From: Marinisporobacter sp.
GTDB taxonomy: Bacteria; Bacillota; Clostridia; Peptostreptococcales; Thermotaleaceae
Length of the DNA stretch: 64,000 nt
Assembly (NCBI GenBank): GCA_025210525.1
Contig: JAOARP010000066.1
Location: forward strand, 1 to 64,000
Direction: 5' to 3'
Position 1 is the first letter of the stretch. The number at the start of each line of letters is the position of its first letter. Below, piece by piece: positions 18,623 through 28,170 of this stretch. The translations under genes and the position numbers were made by a program. Below the pieces are notes generated by a model, which saw nothing but the letters and a program-made list of their open reading frames with translations, ran no database searches and had not been told where the DNA came from.

Positions 18623-19665
18623 AGCTACATGTAATTATTCCCGGGGAAATATCTAGCACTCTTTCTAAGATAGCTGACGCTTCAACAAAACATTTAGACA
18701 CGATCATCATAAAAAAAACGGATGATCTTCCTAATTTAAAAAACAAAAAAATACTCTTTGTTGTTCAGCTCAATGAATTAGGTCAAAATCATGCTTTCTT
18801 TGAAATGCTTTTAAATCTATATCATGAAGGAATAGATGCTCTTTTAGGTGCATCTGCAGGATTGATCATTCACAGCCCGAATGAACTACATACGAAAAGT
18901 ACAGCTCGAAGCATTATTTTCTTAGCTAATCAATTAGGATGCCGTTTTATGGGGCATCCTATGATTGAAGCAACAGGAAATTTTAATAACTTTAAAACAT
19001 GGCAAAAAACCTATGACTTATCCTTAGAAAAGATTTGTCATAAGCTCTGTAAACAATTAGTTGATCGTTTGATGAATGACCATCCTCTATTCATTCACAA
19101 ACCTAAAATTTTAGCACTACATTCTAGTTCCTATAAAACATCTAATACCCTTATGCTTTGGGATATGGTAAAAAAACATCTTTCTCCTTATGACATAAAG
19201 GAATTGCATGTTGAAAACGGAACAGTAAAAGATTGCATTGGCTGCTCTTTTAAAACTTGCTTACATTATAGTAAGCAAAGCAGCTGTTTTTACGGGGGCT
19301 TTATGGTAGAAGAAGTATTGCCTTCTATTGAGGAAGCAGATGCCATTATATGGCTCTGTCCAAATTACAATGATGCTGTTTCAGCAAATTTGATGGCTGT
19401 CATTAATCGACTAACATCCCTTTACAGAAAAACGCCCCTTTATGATAAATCCCTTTTCTCAGTGATTGTCTCTGGAAATTCGGGTAGTGATTCTATTGCT
19501 AAACAACTCATTGATGCTTTGAATATCAATAAAGGCTTTAGACTTCCACCCTATTTTACTTTAATGGCTACAGCAAATGATCCTAAAACTGTACAATACA
19601 TACCAGAAATTGAAGAAAAATCAAAAATTTTTGCTCAAAATATTTTACGTGAAATAAAAGGATAA
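18619..19665 (+). CDS. NADPH-dependent FMN reductase / iron-sulfur flavoprotein-like
   Basis: A 348-residue two-part protein. Residues about 1-155 form an alpha/beta domain I do not recognise. Residues about 160-348 have the flavodoxin-like fold of FMN reductases, with the FMN phosphate loop SSSYKTSNT and the later VSGNSGSD. A Cys-rich insertion DCIGCSFKTCLHYSKQSSC (roughly 205-225) resembles the region that binds an Fe-S cluster in iron-sulfur flavoproteins, though spacing differs. The ATG overlaps the preceding TGA (ATGA), showing translational coupling. It is the last gene of the operon. Confidence 0.72.
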   Translation: MKLHVIIPGEISSTLSKIADASTKHLDTIIIKKTDDLPNLKNKKILFVVQLNELGQNHAFFEMLLNLYHEGIDALLGASAGLIIHSPNELHTKSTARSIIFLANQLGCRFMGHPMIEATGNFNNFKTWQKTYDLSLEKICHKLCKQLVDRLMNDHPLFIHKPKILALHSSSYKTSNTLMLWDMVKKHLSPYDIKELHVENGTVKDCIGCSFKTCLHYSKQSSCFYGGFMVEEVLPSIEEADAIIWLCPNYNDAVSANLMAVINRLTSLYRKTPLYDKSLFSVIVSGNSGSDSIAKQLIDALNINKGFRLPPYFTLMATANDPKTVQYIPEIEEKSKIFAQNILREIKG

Positions 19666-19667
19666 GA

Positions 19668-19692
19668 AAGACTGCCACAAAATGGCAGTCTT
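19668..19692. terminator. Bidirectional terminator between the giant-protein operon and panF
   Basis: A 10-bp stem AAGACTGCCA / TGGCAGTCTT with a CAAAA loop. T-rich sequence follows on the plus strand. It lies just beyond the stops of both convergent units. Confidence 0.8.
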
Positions 19693-19694
19693 CT

Positions 19695-21185
19695 TTAAAT
19701 CCCCCAGAAATTTTTGATAATTTCCTTTGATGGCTTCTTTGTACTTACACTTACAATAAAAAATGCAATCAGAGATAAAATTAATGGCAATCCAATAGTA
19801 TGCATTCCTAATGGTCTTGGCCATACCTTACTAAATAAAATATAAGTTCCTACACCTGTAATAATAGATGCAAAGGCTCCTGGTGCATTTGCTCGCTTCC
19901 AATATAAACCTAATATGATGGGCCATAGAAAAGTTGAAATCAATCCTGCATTGGCATAAAGATTTAACCAAACCATAATAGGTGGTGGATTGAATGCAGT
20001 CATAAATACTAAAACCCCAACAATAAGGGTACTTGCAAAACTGATCATAGCTGTTTTCTTTCCGTCCTTTTTAATACTAGGATTCATATAATTTGCATAT
20101 AAATCATTCACAATTGCCCCTACTACAATCAATAACTGAGAATCTACTGTTGACATAACCGCCGCTAATGGTCCTGCTAAAATAATTCCTGCAATCCATG
20201 CTGGAAATAATTTTGTTGTAATCGTTGGAATTACTAAATCTCCTGATTCAATTCCAGGAACTACAACAATCCCAAAAGCACCGATTAAATGCATCCCTAA
20301 TATTAAAATGATAGAAACAACTGTCCCATAGATAATCCCTTGTTTTAAACTCTTACTATCTTTATAACTCATAGCACGCATTCCTACACTCGGTAATCCT
20401 ACAACAGCAAAGCCTACTAAAATCCAAAAGGATGTGACCCACGCCTTTGTAGCAAAGCCTTCTTTGATGCTATATGGCGTAATAAGTCCTGGATTGATCT
20501 CATACATCTTTTGAATAATATTCGATAATCCTCCTCCCGCATGGATCGTTGCTATAAAAAGGGCTATCGTCCCAATAGTCATGATAACTCCTTGTAATGT
20601 ATCTGTTAAAGCTACTGCTCGGAATCCTCCTATTGTGGTATAAATCAAAACAGTTATTGCAAAAAATATAAGGGCTACCTTATACGGGACACCTACAGAG
20701 CCTTCAATCAATCTAGCTGCACCAATCCACTGGGCTCCCATTGCTGCAATAAAAAATGCAACTATAGAAATAGAGCAAAGAATGACTAAAGCATCATTTT
20801 TATATCTTTCTCTAATAAAATCCGTAATAGTTACTGCATTAATTTTTCTAGCTACAATAGCAAATTTTTTTCCTAAAACTGCAAGGGTAAAATAACCTGT
20901 AGGCATTTGAGTCATAGCTAGAAAAACCCAAGCCATCCCAAAAGTATAAGCAGCTCCAGGACCTCCTATAAAACTTCCTGCACTTAGATATGTAGTAACT
21001 AGAGTCATAGCCAATACAAATCCTCCAAGATCTCTCCCACCTGCTAAATATTCTGATAAAAATCCATTATGACCTTCATCTTTTTGAGCATTCCTTACAA
21101 ATCGCATACTATAAAAACCTATTAAAAATACACCTAAAAAATAAAGTATTAATGGAATCAGAACATTCCAATGAATATTTGTCAT
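19695..21185 (-). CDS. panF: Sodium/pantothenate symporter
   Basis: A sodium:solute symporter (SSSF) of 496 residues with about 13 membrane helices, importing pantothenate for coenzyme A synthesis. Family segments include FLSEYLAGGRDLGGFVLAMTLVTTYLSAGSFIGGPGAAY and IGGFRAVALTDTLQG. The open frame begins at a GTG at 21197, but AGAAGAGGTG is the ribosome site for the ATG at 21185 (MTNIHWNV), so I take that start. It directly follows a yhdT-type gene (17 bases apart), the typical partner of panF, and ends at a terminator shared with the convergent operon. Confidence 0.88.
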   Translation of the reverse strand: MTNIHWNVLIPLILYFLGVFLIGFYSMRFVRNAQKDEGHNGFLSEYLAGGRDLGGFVLAMTLVTTYLSAGSFIGGPGAAYTFGMAWVFLAMTQMPTGYFTLAVLGKKFAIVARKINAVTITDFIRERYKNDALVILCSISIVAFFIAAMGAQWIGAARLIEGSVGVPYKVALIFFAITVLIYTTIGGFRAVALTDTLQGVIMTIGTIALFIATIHAGGGLSNIIQKMYEINPGLITPYSIKEGFATKAWVTSFWILVGFAVVGLPSVGMRAMSYKDSKSLKQGIIYGTVVSIILILGMHLIGAFGIVVVPGIESGDLVIPTITTKLFPAWIAGIILAGPLAAVMSTVDSQLLIVVGAIVNDLYANYMNPSIKKDGKKTAMISFASTLIVGVLVFMTAFNPPPIMVWLNLYANAGLISTFLWPIILGLYWKRANAPGAFASIITGVGTYILFSKVWPRPLGMHTIGLPLILSLIAFFIVSVSTKKPSKEIIKNFWGI

Positions 21186-21202
21186 ATATACGTTCACCTC
21201 TT

Positions 21203-21505
21203 CTATATTTTATCCTCATCCTGTAAATCTATTTTGTCTAATGGCATATCTTTAAAAAATTTACTTACCATAATAATTGCCAAACTCGAAAAAAGTATCC
21301 CTCCTACAATACAGCTCATAAAAAACCACATGGGAAGTCCCATTATATAAGTATAATCTTCTGGTGCTTTTGAACCTAATCCATATCCAAAAACATACCA
21401 CCATATGAGATTTAAAATTCCTAAACCAATACCCATTAAAGCTTCTTTATTGCATTGCTTATAGCGAGGATCTTCTATAAATTCTTCTTTTTTATGATGA
21501 TTCAT
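21203..21505 (-). CDS. yhdT: YhdT family (DUF997) small membrane protein
   Basis: A 100-residue protein with two membrane helices (IGLGILNLIWWYVFGYGLG and MWFFMSCIVGGILFSSLAIIMV) and the family signature APEDYTYIMGLPMWFF. DUF997 proteins are encoded beside PanF and are thought to assist it, though their role is not proved. AAAGGAGGTTG precedes the ATG. It is the first gene of a two-gene operon with panF. Confidence 0.85.
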   Translation of the reverse strand: MNHHKKEEFIEDPRYKQCNKEALMGIGLGILNLIWWYVFGYGLGSKAPEDYTYIMGLPMWFFMSCIVGGILFSSLAIIMVSKFFKDMPLDKIDLQDEDKI

Positions 21506-21688
21506 AATTCAACCTCCTTTTTTCTTATTTTCATCATTTTAAGACATTTCTATCTATTTTTTTCATAATCCCTTTCTATAATATAGGGGCTATAGATTCC
21601 TGTCAAATATTTTTTAACGAACCTTCTTATATAAACTATTATTACTATTTTTTTAACTTTTACCTAGAAATACGAGAAAAATCCAGTT

Positions 21689-21727
21689 ACAAAAAACACC
21701 TATATTTGGATTTATAGGTGTTTTTGT
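21689..21727. terminator. Bidirectional terminator
   Basis: ACAAAAA-ACACCTATA and TATAGGTGTTTTTGT form a long stem around TTTGGATT. It sits at the end of the chemoreceptor gene and beyond the yhdT leader. Confidence 0.75.
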
Positions 21728-21729
21728 AA

Positions 21730-23724
21730 CTATATTTTAAATTGACAAATTATTCCTTGAAGTTCTTGTGCTAGTTGTGTCAAGCCTTCACTAGAGTTTG
21801 CTATTTCTTCCATAGATGCACTTTGTTCTTCTGTTACAGCAGAAGTTTGTTGTGTACCCGCCGCATTTTCCTCTGCAATAGCTGATAAATTTTGCATAAT
21901 CTCGATAATTTCGTCTTTCTTTTTATCCATTTCTTTTCCAGAAATATTTAATTTTTCAATCATTTCCATTGTTCGATCTATAGCATTTCCTATCTGATCA
22001 TATTTTACCTTCGTAACACCAACTTTTTCTACCTGATTATTAGTAATATGTTTTACCTTCTCCATTATTTCAACAGAATTCTCAGCATTAACTTGTAATT
22101 CTTTTACCACTGTATCAATTTCTTTTGTTGATGCAGTAGATTGCTCTGCTAATTTACGAATTTCTTCTGCTACCACTGCAAATCCCTTACCAGCTTCTCC
22201 AGCTCTCGCTGCCTCAATGGCTGCATTTAATGCTAATAAATTCGTTTGTTCTGCTATAGATGTAATCACATTACTTGCATAACCTATTTGCTTTGAACTT
22301 TCATTTGTCTTTAGAATTCCTTCATAAATTTCTCTTGTAGCATCTTCACTTTCATCTGTTTTCTCTGCTAAATCCTTAATAATTCCTTGTCCCTCATGAA
22401 TCAATTTGATAACTCTTTCTGACGATGTATTTAATTCCATCAAATAATTTTGATCCTTTTCTATCATTTTCCCTAATTCTATTGTTTTAAAAGAACCTTC
22501 TTCCGTATTTCTTGCTTGCTCCCCTGCTCCTTGTGCAATCTCATCAATGGTTCTTGCTACCTGTTCTGTAGCTTTTGCAGATTGCTCTGAAATAGCTGTT
22601 AACTCTTCAGAAGATAATGCTACATGTTCTGAAGATTCCATTAGACTACTAATTAAGTCTCTCATATTGTTGGTCATATATTGAAAAGATTTTGCTAATT
22701 TTCCAACTTCATCTTCCTTCGCTAAAAATACTTCTGGCACTTTCCTTGTTAGATCTCTACTAGCAATTATCTGAGCATGTTCTGTGGCTGCTATAATTGG
22801 CATTACAATAGATTTTCCTATGAAATACGCAACAACTATTCCTATCAATAAAAATATTCCTATTGCCCATAGAAATTTTGTTTTCATATCTTCAAGCATT
22901 CCTAAACTTTCTTTTGTAGAAGAAGTAACCGCTAATGACCAGGTAGTTCCTTCTATAGGCATATATCCCATAAGCTTATGCTCTCCTAAAAAATCATACT
23001 CTCCTACTCCAGATTTTCCTGCTATCATTTCTTTTGTTAGTTTTGCTAATTCCTTTGAATTCCCATCCGCTTCACTATTTTCTATCAAATTATACTCTTT
23101 TAATACTAAATCTCTATTTTTATGTCCTATAATAGTTCCTTCTTCGTTTATTATGTATGCATAACCTGTTTTTTCGTAAATAACACCTTCTACCATATTA
23201 CTTAAAGAATTCGCATCCTTTATTGCTGCAAGTACACCTATAATTTCATTATTTTCTTTTATGGGTACAGCAAAGATCATGATAAGAGACCCATCTTCTT
23301 TACTAGCAATTGGATTTGTTAAGGCCCTCTCCCCTTTAATCGCCTTTTGAAAATATACTCGATCCTTTAAGTTATATTGTTTACCATTTGTAGCTATTGC
23401 TAAACCATTTTTGTCTACTACATCCATCATCAAATATCCATTTCTTTCTACTTCTTCTTGAAGTGCTAAAATTTTATCCTCTACTGTATTATTTTTATCC
23501 TTAATGCGGGTTCTTCCTGCAATGATTTCTAATTGTTTAAATTGACTTTCTATCCTAGCTTGAACAACTCTTGTTACCTCATTAGTTATTTGAGGTAAAG
23601 TTTCTTTTACATTCTTCATGATTGAATTACTAGAATAAATATAAGCAATTATTCCTAATCCTCCACTTACAAATAAGATTAAAATTGAAAAATAAATCGT
23701 CAATTTTGTCTTTATACTCTTCAC
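21730..23724 (-). CDS. Methyl-accepting chemotaxis protein with dCache sensor
   Basis: A 664-residue chemoreceptor: membrane helix about 9-31, a large extracytoplasmic double-Cache domain (30-280, with [29 protein letters not shown] and [19 protein letters not shown] as the two sensor folds), a second helix about 283-305, HAMP, and a signalling domain with the tip [37 protein letters not shown]. dCache receptors often bind amino acids or organic acids, but the ligand is unknown. It starts at GTG with GGAGAG upstream. A TTGACA-17-TAAAAT promoter precedes it, so it is a single-gene unit. Confidence 0.92.
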   Translation of the reverse strand: MKSIKTKLTIYFSILILFVSGGLGIIAYIYSSNSIMKNVKETLPQITNEVTRVVQARIESQFKQLEIIAGRTRIKDKNNTVEDKILALQEEVERNGYLMMDVVDKNGLAIATNGKQYNLKDRVYFQKAIKGERALTNPIASKEDGSLIMIFAVPIKENNEIIGVLAAIKDANSLSNMVEGVIYEKTGYAYIINEEGTIIGHKNRDLVLKEYNLIENSEADGNSKELAKLTKEMIAGKSGVGEYDFLGEHKLMGYMPIEGTTWSLAVTSSTKESLGMLEDMKTKFLWAIGIFLLIGIVVAYFIGKSIVMPIIAATEHAQIIASRDLTRKVPEVFLAKEDEVGKLAKSFQYMTNNMRDLISSLMESSEHVALSSEELTAISEQSAKATEQVARTIDEIAQGAGEQARNTEEGSFKTIELGKMIEKDQNYLMELNTSSERVIKLIHEGQGIIKDLAEKTDESEDATREIYEGILKTNESSKQIGYASNVITSIAEQTNLLALNAAIEAARAGEAGKGFAVVAEEIRKLAEQSTASTKEIDTVVKELQVNAENSVEIMEKVKHITNNQVEKVGVTKVKYDQIGNAIDRTMEMIEKLNISGKEMDKKKDEIIEIMQNLSAIAEENAAGTQQTSAVTEEQSASMEEIANSSEGLTQLAQELQGIICQFKI

Positions 23725-23776
23725 AAATCCACTCTCCTTCTCATGATTTTTCTATTTTCATCTAAAAACCTTCATT

Positions 23777-23805
23777 ATTTTATATGTTTTATCAAAATTT
23801 GTCAA
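23777..23805 (-). promoter_or_regulatory. Sigma-A promoter of the dCache chemoreceptor gene
   Basis: On the minus strand, TTGACA (23805-23800), a 17-base spacer and TAAAAT (23782-23777) lie some 50 bases before the GTG start. This is a housekeeping-type promoter rather than the flagellar sigma-D type. Confidence 0.7.
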
Positions 23806-23895
23806 TTACTTTCATTTTTCTCCTTTAAATAATCGAAAAATCTAGAATTTTTTTAATTTTATTCCCCAAACCTTTTTTATTATGTATATCTCAAA

Positions 23896-23927
23896 AGAAA
23901 TGCTGATACATTTGCATCAGCATTTCT
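23896..23927 (-). terminator. Terminator of ndk
   Basis: AGAAATGCTGA / TCAGCATTTCT form an 11-bp stem followed by TTTT on the minus strand, immediately downstream of the ndk stop. Confidence 0.8.
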
Positions 23928-24326
23928 TTATGAAAACCAAATCATTATTTCCCTTTCAGCAGATTCTTTTGAATCAGAAGCATGTACAATATTTTCAGTT
24001 GTCTTATTTGCAAAATCTCCTCTTATTGTTCCCATATCTGCATCTATAGGATTTGTACTTCCATGCATTTTTCTAATCAATTGTATTACGTTATTCCCTT
24101 CAAGAACCATCACCAACACTTTTCCTCCCATCATATAATTCATTAAATCCTCATAAAAGGACTTTCCTTTATGTTCAGCATAATGTTTTTCTAAAATCTC
24201 TCTATTTGCTTTAATCATTTTACAAGCTACTATTTTTAATCCTTTCTTTTCATATCTGCTAATAATCTCTCCAATTAAACCTCTTTCCACTCCATCAGGC
24301 TTTATAATAACTAATGTTTTTTCCAA
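23928..24326 (-). CDS. ndk: Nucleoside diphosphate kinase
   Basis: A 132-residue enzyme that transfers the gamma phosphate of ATP to nucleoside diphosphates by a phosphohistidine intermediate. It has the family start TLVIIKPDGVERGLIGEIISRYEKKGLKI, the nucleotide-binding stretch MHGSTNPIDADMGTIRGDFA, and the catalytic histidine in ENIVHASDS (about residue 115). Length is slightly below the usual 136-150. GGAGG precedes the ATG, and the gene is monocistronic with its own terminator. Confidence 0.95.
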   Translation of the reverse strand: MEKTLVIIKPDGVERGLIGEIISRYEKKGLKIVACKMIKANREILEKHYAEHKGKSFYEDLMNYMMGGKVLVMVLEGNNVIQLIRKMHGSTNPIDADMGTIRGDFANKTTENIVHASDSKESAEREIMIWFS

Positions 24327-24405
24327 TATTTTTCCTCCTTTTCCTTTTAATATTTAATACCCTATTTATTGCTCTTTAAATATTTTTTATCTTAAAAGCA
24401 TAAAA

Positions 24406-24456
24406 AATACACCTTAAACTTCGTTGTAATTTATACAACAAAATCTAAGGTGTATT
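24406..24456 (-). terminator. Composite terminator after the hydrolase gene
   Basis: Outer arms AATACACCTTA / TAAGGTGTATT enclose an inner hairpin GTTGTA / TACAAC. On the minus strand the outer stem is followed by TTTTTT. Confidence 0.65.
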
Positions 24457-24474
24457 TAAAATTCAAATCCATTT

Positions 24475-25119
24475 CTATATAAATTTCCCTGTCTTAATAA
24501 AAGTATCTATTAATCTTGCTGTTTTCCACTTATAATGTATTTCTTTATGTCCATATGGTAGAACAACAAAATCTTTTAATCCAGAAAATTTCACAGATTT
24601 AACTGTAACCCTACCATCATTTTCATCTGTTAATAAATTTCCTAAAAGGGAGTTGCTTCTATTTCCTGCTATTGCACCTATTTCAATTTCATGGCTATTT
24701 TCTAATTTTAATGCCTTTACCTCTTCAGATTGCAGTGATTTTAAAGTCTTAAAGATATTAATAAATGTTTTAGACATTTTTCCAGCAATATCAGCTAATT
24801 CACTACCATTATTCGGAGTAGCCACTAGCACACACTTGTTAATTTTATTGATATACTTAGAAGTTGATAATAAATATCTTATAACTAATCCGCCTGTACT
24901 ATGTCCAACAATATTTATTTTTTCATTGTGCTTTAAGTCCTTAATAATTTCGTGAATTATTCCTTCTAATACAAAGGCAGCATACTCAATCTCTTCATAA
25001 GTAAGTGGTAAATCAACTGAGATCCCTTCATAACCCATTTTTTCTAGATTCTTTTTCAATACCTTCATGTCATTAGAATTTTTATTATAACCATGAACTA
25101 AAACAACTTTTGGATTCAT
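24475..25119 (-). CDS. Alpha/beta hydrolase, lipase-like
   Basis: A 214-residue cytoplasmic alpha/beta hydrolase. It begins with the oxyanion strand PKVVLVHGYNKNSNDM and has a nucleophile elbow GHSTGG (about 93-98), typical of triacylglycerol-lipase/PGAP1-type hydrolases. ATPNNGS follows, as in that group. A likely acid is DENDGRVTV and the catalytic histidine is in YGHKEIHY. No signal peptide is present. The ribosome site is AGGTGA. It is a single gene with its own terminator and the substrate is unknown. Confidence 0.75.
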   Translation of the reverse strand: MNPKVVLVHGYNKNSNDMKVLKKNLEKMGYEGISVDLPLTYEEIEYAAFVLEGIIHEIIKDLKHNEKINIVGHSTGGLVIRYLLSTSKYINKINKCVLVATPNNGSELADIAGKMSKTFINIFKTLKSLQSEEVKALKLENSHEIEIGAIAGNRSNSLLGNLLTDENDGRVTVKSVKFSGLKDFVVLPYGHKEIHYKWKTARLIDTFIKTGKFI

Positions 25120-25211
25120 TTAAATCACCTATTATCATAAGCCACAATAAAATTCAACATTTATCATAACTCAAATCAACAACAAAACCTTAATAAACTT
25201 TAAAATTGATC

Positions 25212-25940
25212 CTACTCCTCTGGCATATCCCAGTTGTGGTAAATTTGTTGCACATCATCATCATCTTCAAGCATATCAATCAGCTTAGTCATAGATTTGA
25301 TTGGACCTTCCTCTTCAAGATTTACCATAGTTTGAGGAATCATGTTTACATCTGCTTCTAGGAATTCATATCCTTTTTCAGCGAGTGTATTTTTCACTTC
25401 ATAAAAATCTTCTGGTGCTGATAATACTTCAAAAACTTCTTCATCATCTGTAATGAAATCCTCAGCTCCAGCTTCAAGAGCTGCTTCCATTAGTTCATCT
25501 TCATCATAATCTTCTTTCTTTTCAATAAGGATTTGTCCTTTTCTATCAAACATATACCCTACACAACCTGGTGTTCCTAAATTTCCATTATTTTTGTCAA
25601 AATAATATCTAATATTGCTACCTGTTCTATTTCTATTATCTGTAAGAACTTCTACAATAACAGCTGTACCATTTGGTCCATATCCTTCATAGGTGATTCT
25701 TTCAAAGTTATCTCCATCAGTTCCACCTGCACCTTTTTTAACAGCTCTATTGATATTGTCATTTGGCATATTGATAGATTTGGCTTTATCTATTGCATTT
25801 TTAAGTGCTGCATTATATTCTGGATCTGCTCCACCTTCTCTGGCTGCAACAATAATAAGCCTTGCATACTTTGTAAATATTTGAGCTCTTTTAGCATCTT
25901 GTTTGTTCTTTCTGTTAGCAATGGTTCCGTGTCTACCCAT
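25212..25940 (-). CDS. yebC: YebC/PmpR-family regulatory protein
   Basis: A 242-residue YebC/TACO1 family protein. Members have been described as DNA-binding regulators, and more recently linked to translation of difficult sequences. The start [24 protein letters not shown] is the family N-terminus. The frame extends to a GTG at 25952, which overlaps the AAGGAG ribosome site, so the ATG at 25940 is chosen. Other landmarks are [42 protein letters not shown] and [17 protein letters not shown]. It is alone between the hydrolase gene and the TRAP operon. Confidence 0.92.
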   Translation of the reverse strand: MGRHGTIANRKNKQDAKRAQIFTKYARLIIVAAREGGADPEYNAALKNAIDKAKSINMPNDNINRAVKKGAGGTDGDNFERITYEGYGPNGTAVIVEVLTDNRNRTGSNIRYYFDKNNGNLGTPGCVGYMFDRKGQILIEKKEDYDEDELMEAALEAGAEDFITDDEEVFEVLSAPEDFYEVKNTLAEKGYEFLEADVNMIPQTMVNLEEEGPIKSMTKLIDMLEDDDDVQQIYHNWDMPEE

Positions 25941-26039
25941 GTCTTTTATCACTCCTTAATCCTTCTACGCAATGTACAAACCTAATTCTATCATAAAATG
26001 AAATTTAAGTAAATAAATCGCAAACACTCCTATTCAAAA

Positions 26040-26063
26040 GAGAATCCTAATTTTAGGATTCTC
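26040..26063 (-). terminator. Terminator of the TRAP transporter operon
   Basis: GAGAATCCTA / TAGGATTCTC arms with an ATTT loop, then TTTTG on the minus strand, 30 bases after the permease stop. Confidence 0.7.
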
Positions 26064-26094
26064 CTCGGCAAATCATTATTTTATCGTTTCTGAT

Positions 26095-28038
26095 TTAGGC
26101 AATTACACCTTTTTTACTTTTAGACTTTTGAATCATATATCCTCCTATAATGGCAATTGCTCCTACAGCATTTAATCTATAATCTGTAGTTACTAGAAGG
26201 ATTCCACCTAGAGCAAATAATACTCGTTCCATAATAGACATATTGGCTTTAAAATATCCTGTCAACGCCGCAGCAACACTTACAATTCCAATAAGTGCTG
26301 TTATTACAATGAATATTACTTGAACAATAGATACATCAATGAGTAATAGTTGTGGACTATATACAAATATATAAGGGATTAGAAAAGCTGCTATAGCAAG
26401 CCTTGCTGCCTGAACCCCCGTTCTCATAGGTTCTGATTTTGCTACCCCTGCACCCGCAACAGCTGCAAGACATACAGGTGGTGTTACATCCGCAATGATT
26501 CCAAAGTAAAAAGCAAACATATGAGCTGCTAAAACAGGCACATTCATCATCAAAAGAGCTGGTGCTGCAATAGTAGAAGTAATTACATAATTGGCAGTAG
26601 TTGGTACACCAATCCCAAGAATTAGAGAAGTAACCATAGTGAAGAATAAAGTTAATAAAAGTTTACCATTTGCTATACTTACAAGCATTGATCCCATTTT
26701 AAGTCCTAATCCTGTTTGGGTAACAACCCCAATGATAATCCCTGCACAAGCACAAGCTGAAACTACTGTTAATGCACTTCTAGCACCTTTTTCAAGACCA
26801 TCAAGAATATCTCTTAAGCTAAGTCTTGTTTCTTTCTTAAGTCCAGCACATATAATAGACGAAGCAATAGCCCCTAATGCTGCTCTAATCGGTGTATATC
26901 CTGCAACTAACAAGTAGATAACAAATACAATTGGTATTAACAGATGTCCTCTTTCCTTCATGATATTCCCGATTTTAGGAAGCTCTTCTTTAGGCAATCC
27001 TTTTAATCCAAGTTTTTTTGCTTCAAAATGTACGCCAGAGAATACTCCAAAATAATATAATAAAGCTGGAATAGCAGCTGCTGTAATTACTTCTACATAT
27101 GGAGTATTGGTAAATTCAGCCATCAAGAAGGCTGCCGCACCCATAATCGGAGGCATTAACTGTCCTCCTGTAGAAGCTGTGGCTTCCACGGCTCCTGCAA
27201 ATTCACTTTTATACCCTAATTTTTTCATCATAGGAATAGTAAAGCTTCCAGTACCAACAACATTAGCAACAGAACTTCCTGTAAGGGTTCCCATACATCC
27301 ACTAGAAATTACTGCTACCTTTGCAGGTCCACCTGCTGCAAAACCAGCAATTGCATTTGCAGCATCTATAAAGAATTCTCCCATACCTGTTTTTTCAAGG
27401 TATGATCCAAAAAGTAAAAACATAAAAATGAAAGTCGATGATACACCTATTGGTATACCGAATACACCTTCTGTAGTAAAGAATAATTGTTGTACTAAGT
27501 TTTCCATATCAACGCCTCTATGGGCTAACTTTCCTGGAATACTTCGTCCAAATAAAGCATATGCAATAAAGAATAGCGCAATAATAACCATTGGCCATCC
27601 AATTACACGTCTCGCTGCTTCTAACACCAAAACAATGGCAATAAGTCCTACAATCATATCAGTGCTTGTTACGGTTCCTGCCCTTAGTACTAAATCTTTA
27701 TAAAATACTACTACATACATGCATACAGCTGCTGCAACAATGGCTAATATCATGTCTACTGGATGCATCTTATCTCTTGACCAACTCTTTCTAGATGGAT
27801 ACAGAAGATATACTAAACAAAGACCAAAAGCAAGATGGACTGCTCTTTGAAGCATTGCATCTAGCACACCAAAAACTCCTGTGTATAATTGAAAAAGGGT
27901 AAAACATATTAAAATAGCTGATATGATTTTAGCTCCAAAGCCTTTTAATTCACGATAGTCTGAACCTTTATCATATTGCCTTAAAATGTCCTTAGCATCT
28001 CCTGCTTCTTGTGATTGAAACTGTCTATTTTCCTCCAT
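26095..28038 (-). CDS. TRAP transporter fused 4TM/12TM permease, TAXI type
   Basis: A 647-residue membrane protein fusing the small DctQ-like four-helix part and the large DctM-like twelve-helix part, as in TAXI-TRAP systems that import organic acids with sodium. Typical segments are ASTGGQLMPPIMGAAAFLMAEFTNTPYVEV, LILGIGVPTTANYVITSTIAAPAL and FGIIADVTPPVCLAAVAGAGVAKSEPM. It is the last of three genes (receptor, DUF1850 protein, permease). The 132-base gap before it holds a stem (28127-28163) that may tune expression between receptor and permease. Confidence 0.92.
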   Translation of the reverse strand: MEENRQFQSQEAGDAKDILRQYDKGSDYRELKGFGAKIISAILICFTLFQLYTGVFGVLDAMLQRAVHLAFGLCLVYLLYPSRKSWSRDKMHPVDMILAIVAAAVCMYVVVFYKDLVLRAGTVTSTDMIVGLIAIVLVLEAARRVIGWPMVIIALFFIAYALFGRSIPGKLAHRGVDMENLVQQLFFTTEGVFGIPIGVSSTFIFMFLLFGSYLEKTGMGEFFIDAANAIAGFAAGGPAKVAVISSGCMGTLTGSSVANVVGTGSFTIPMMKKLGYKSEFAGAVEATASTGGQLMPPIMGAAAFLMAEFTNTPYVEVITAAAIPALLYYFGVFSGVHFEAKKLGLKGLPKEELPKIGNIMKERGHLLIPIVFVIYLLVAGYTPIRAALGAIASSIICAGLKKETRLSLRDILDGLEKGARSALTVVSACACAGIIIGVVTQTGLGLKMGSMLVSIANGKLLLTLFFTMVTSLILGIGVPTTANYVITSTIAAPALLMMNVPVLAAHMFAFYFGIIADVTPPVCLAAVAGAGVAKSEPMRTGVQAARLAIAAFLIPYIFVYSPQLLLIDVSIVQVIFIVITALIGIVSVAAALTGYFKANMSIMERVLFALGGILLVTTDYRLNAVGAIAIIGGYMIQKSKSKKGVIA

Positions 28039-28126
28039 GGTTCATCCCCTTTCGCAACATCTTATACTGTCGCTACTCTGTTAACAACATTTTCTCTCTT
28101 ATAAAATTTTTATAATAATTCAAAAG

Positions 28127-28163
28127 GATTCTCAAACCCCTCCTCAGAGAGATTTGAGAATAC
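28127..28163 (-). repeat. Intercistronic stem in the TRAP operon
   Basis: ATTCTCAAA and TTTGAGAAT are perfect 9-base arms around a 19-base loop, followed on the minus strand by CCTTTTG. It could act as a weak attenuator or an mRNA-stabilising stem between the DUF1850 gene and the permease gene. Confidence 0.45.
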
Positions 28164-28170
28164 TATATCA

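Noticed and set aside
22784-23164. 126-codon plus-strand frame opposite the dCache chemoreceptor gene
   Set aside because: It is a mirror of the receptor coding sequence without start signals.
26591-27703. Long plus-strand frames (108 and 198 codons) opposite the TRAP permease gene
   Set aside because: They are shadows of a real GC-richer coding sequence on the other strand, with no ribosome site or domain.
28127-28163. Full intrinsic terminator inside the TRAP operon
   Set aside because: The stem is good but the following T-tract is short (CCTTTTG) and the permease gene needs read-through, so I list it as an intercistronic stem only.
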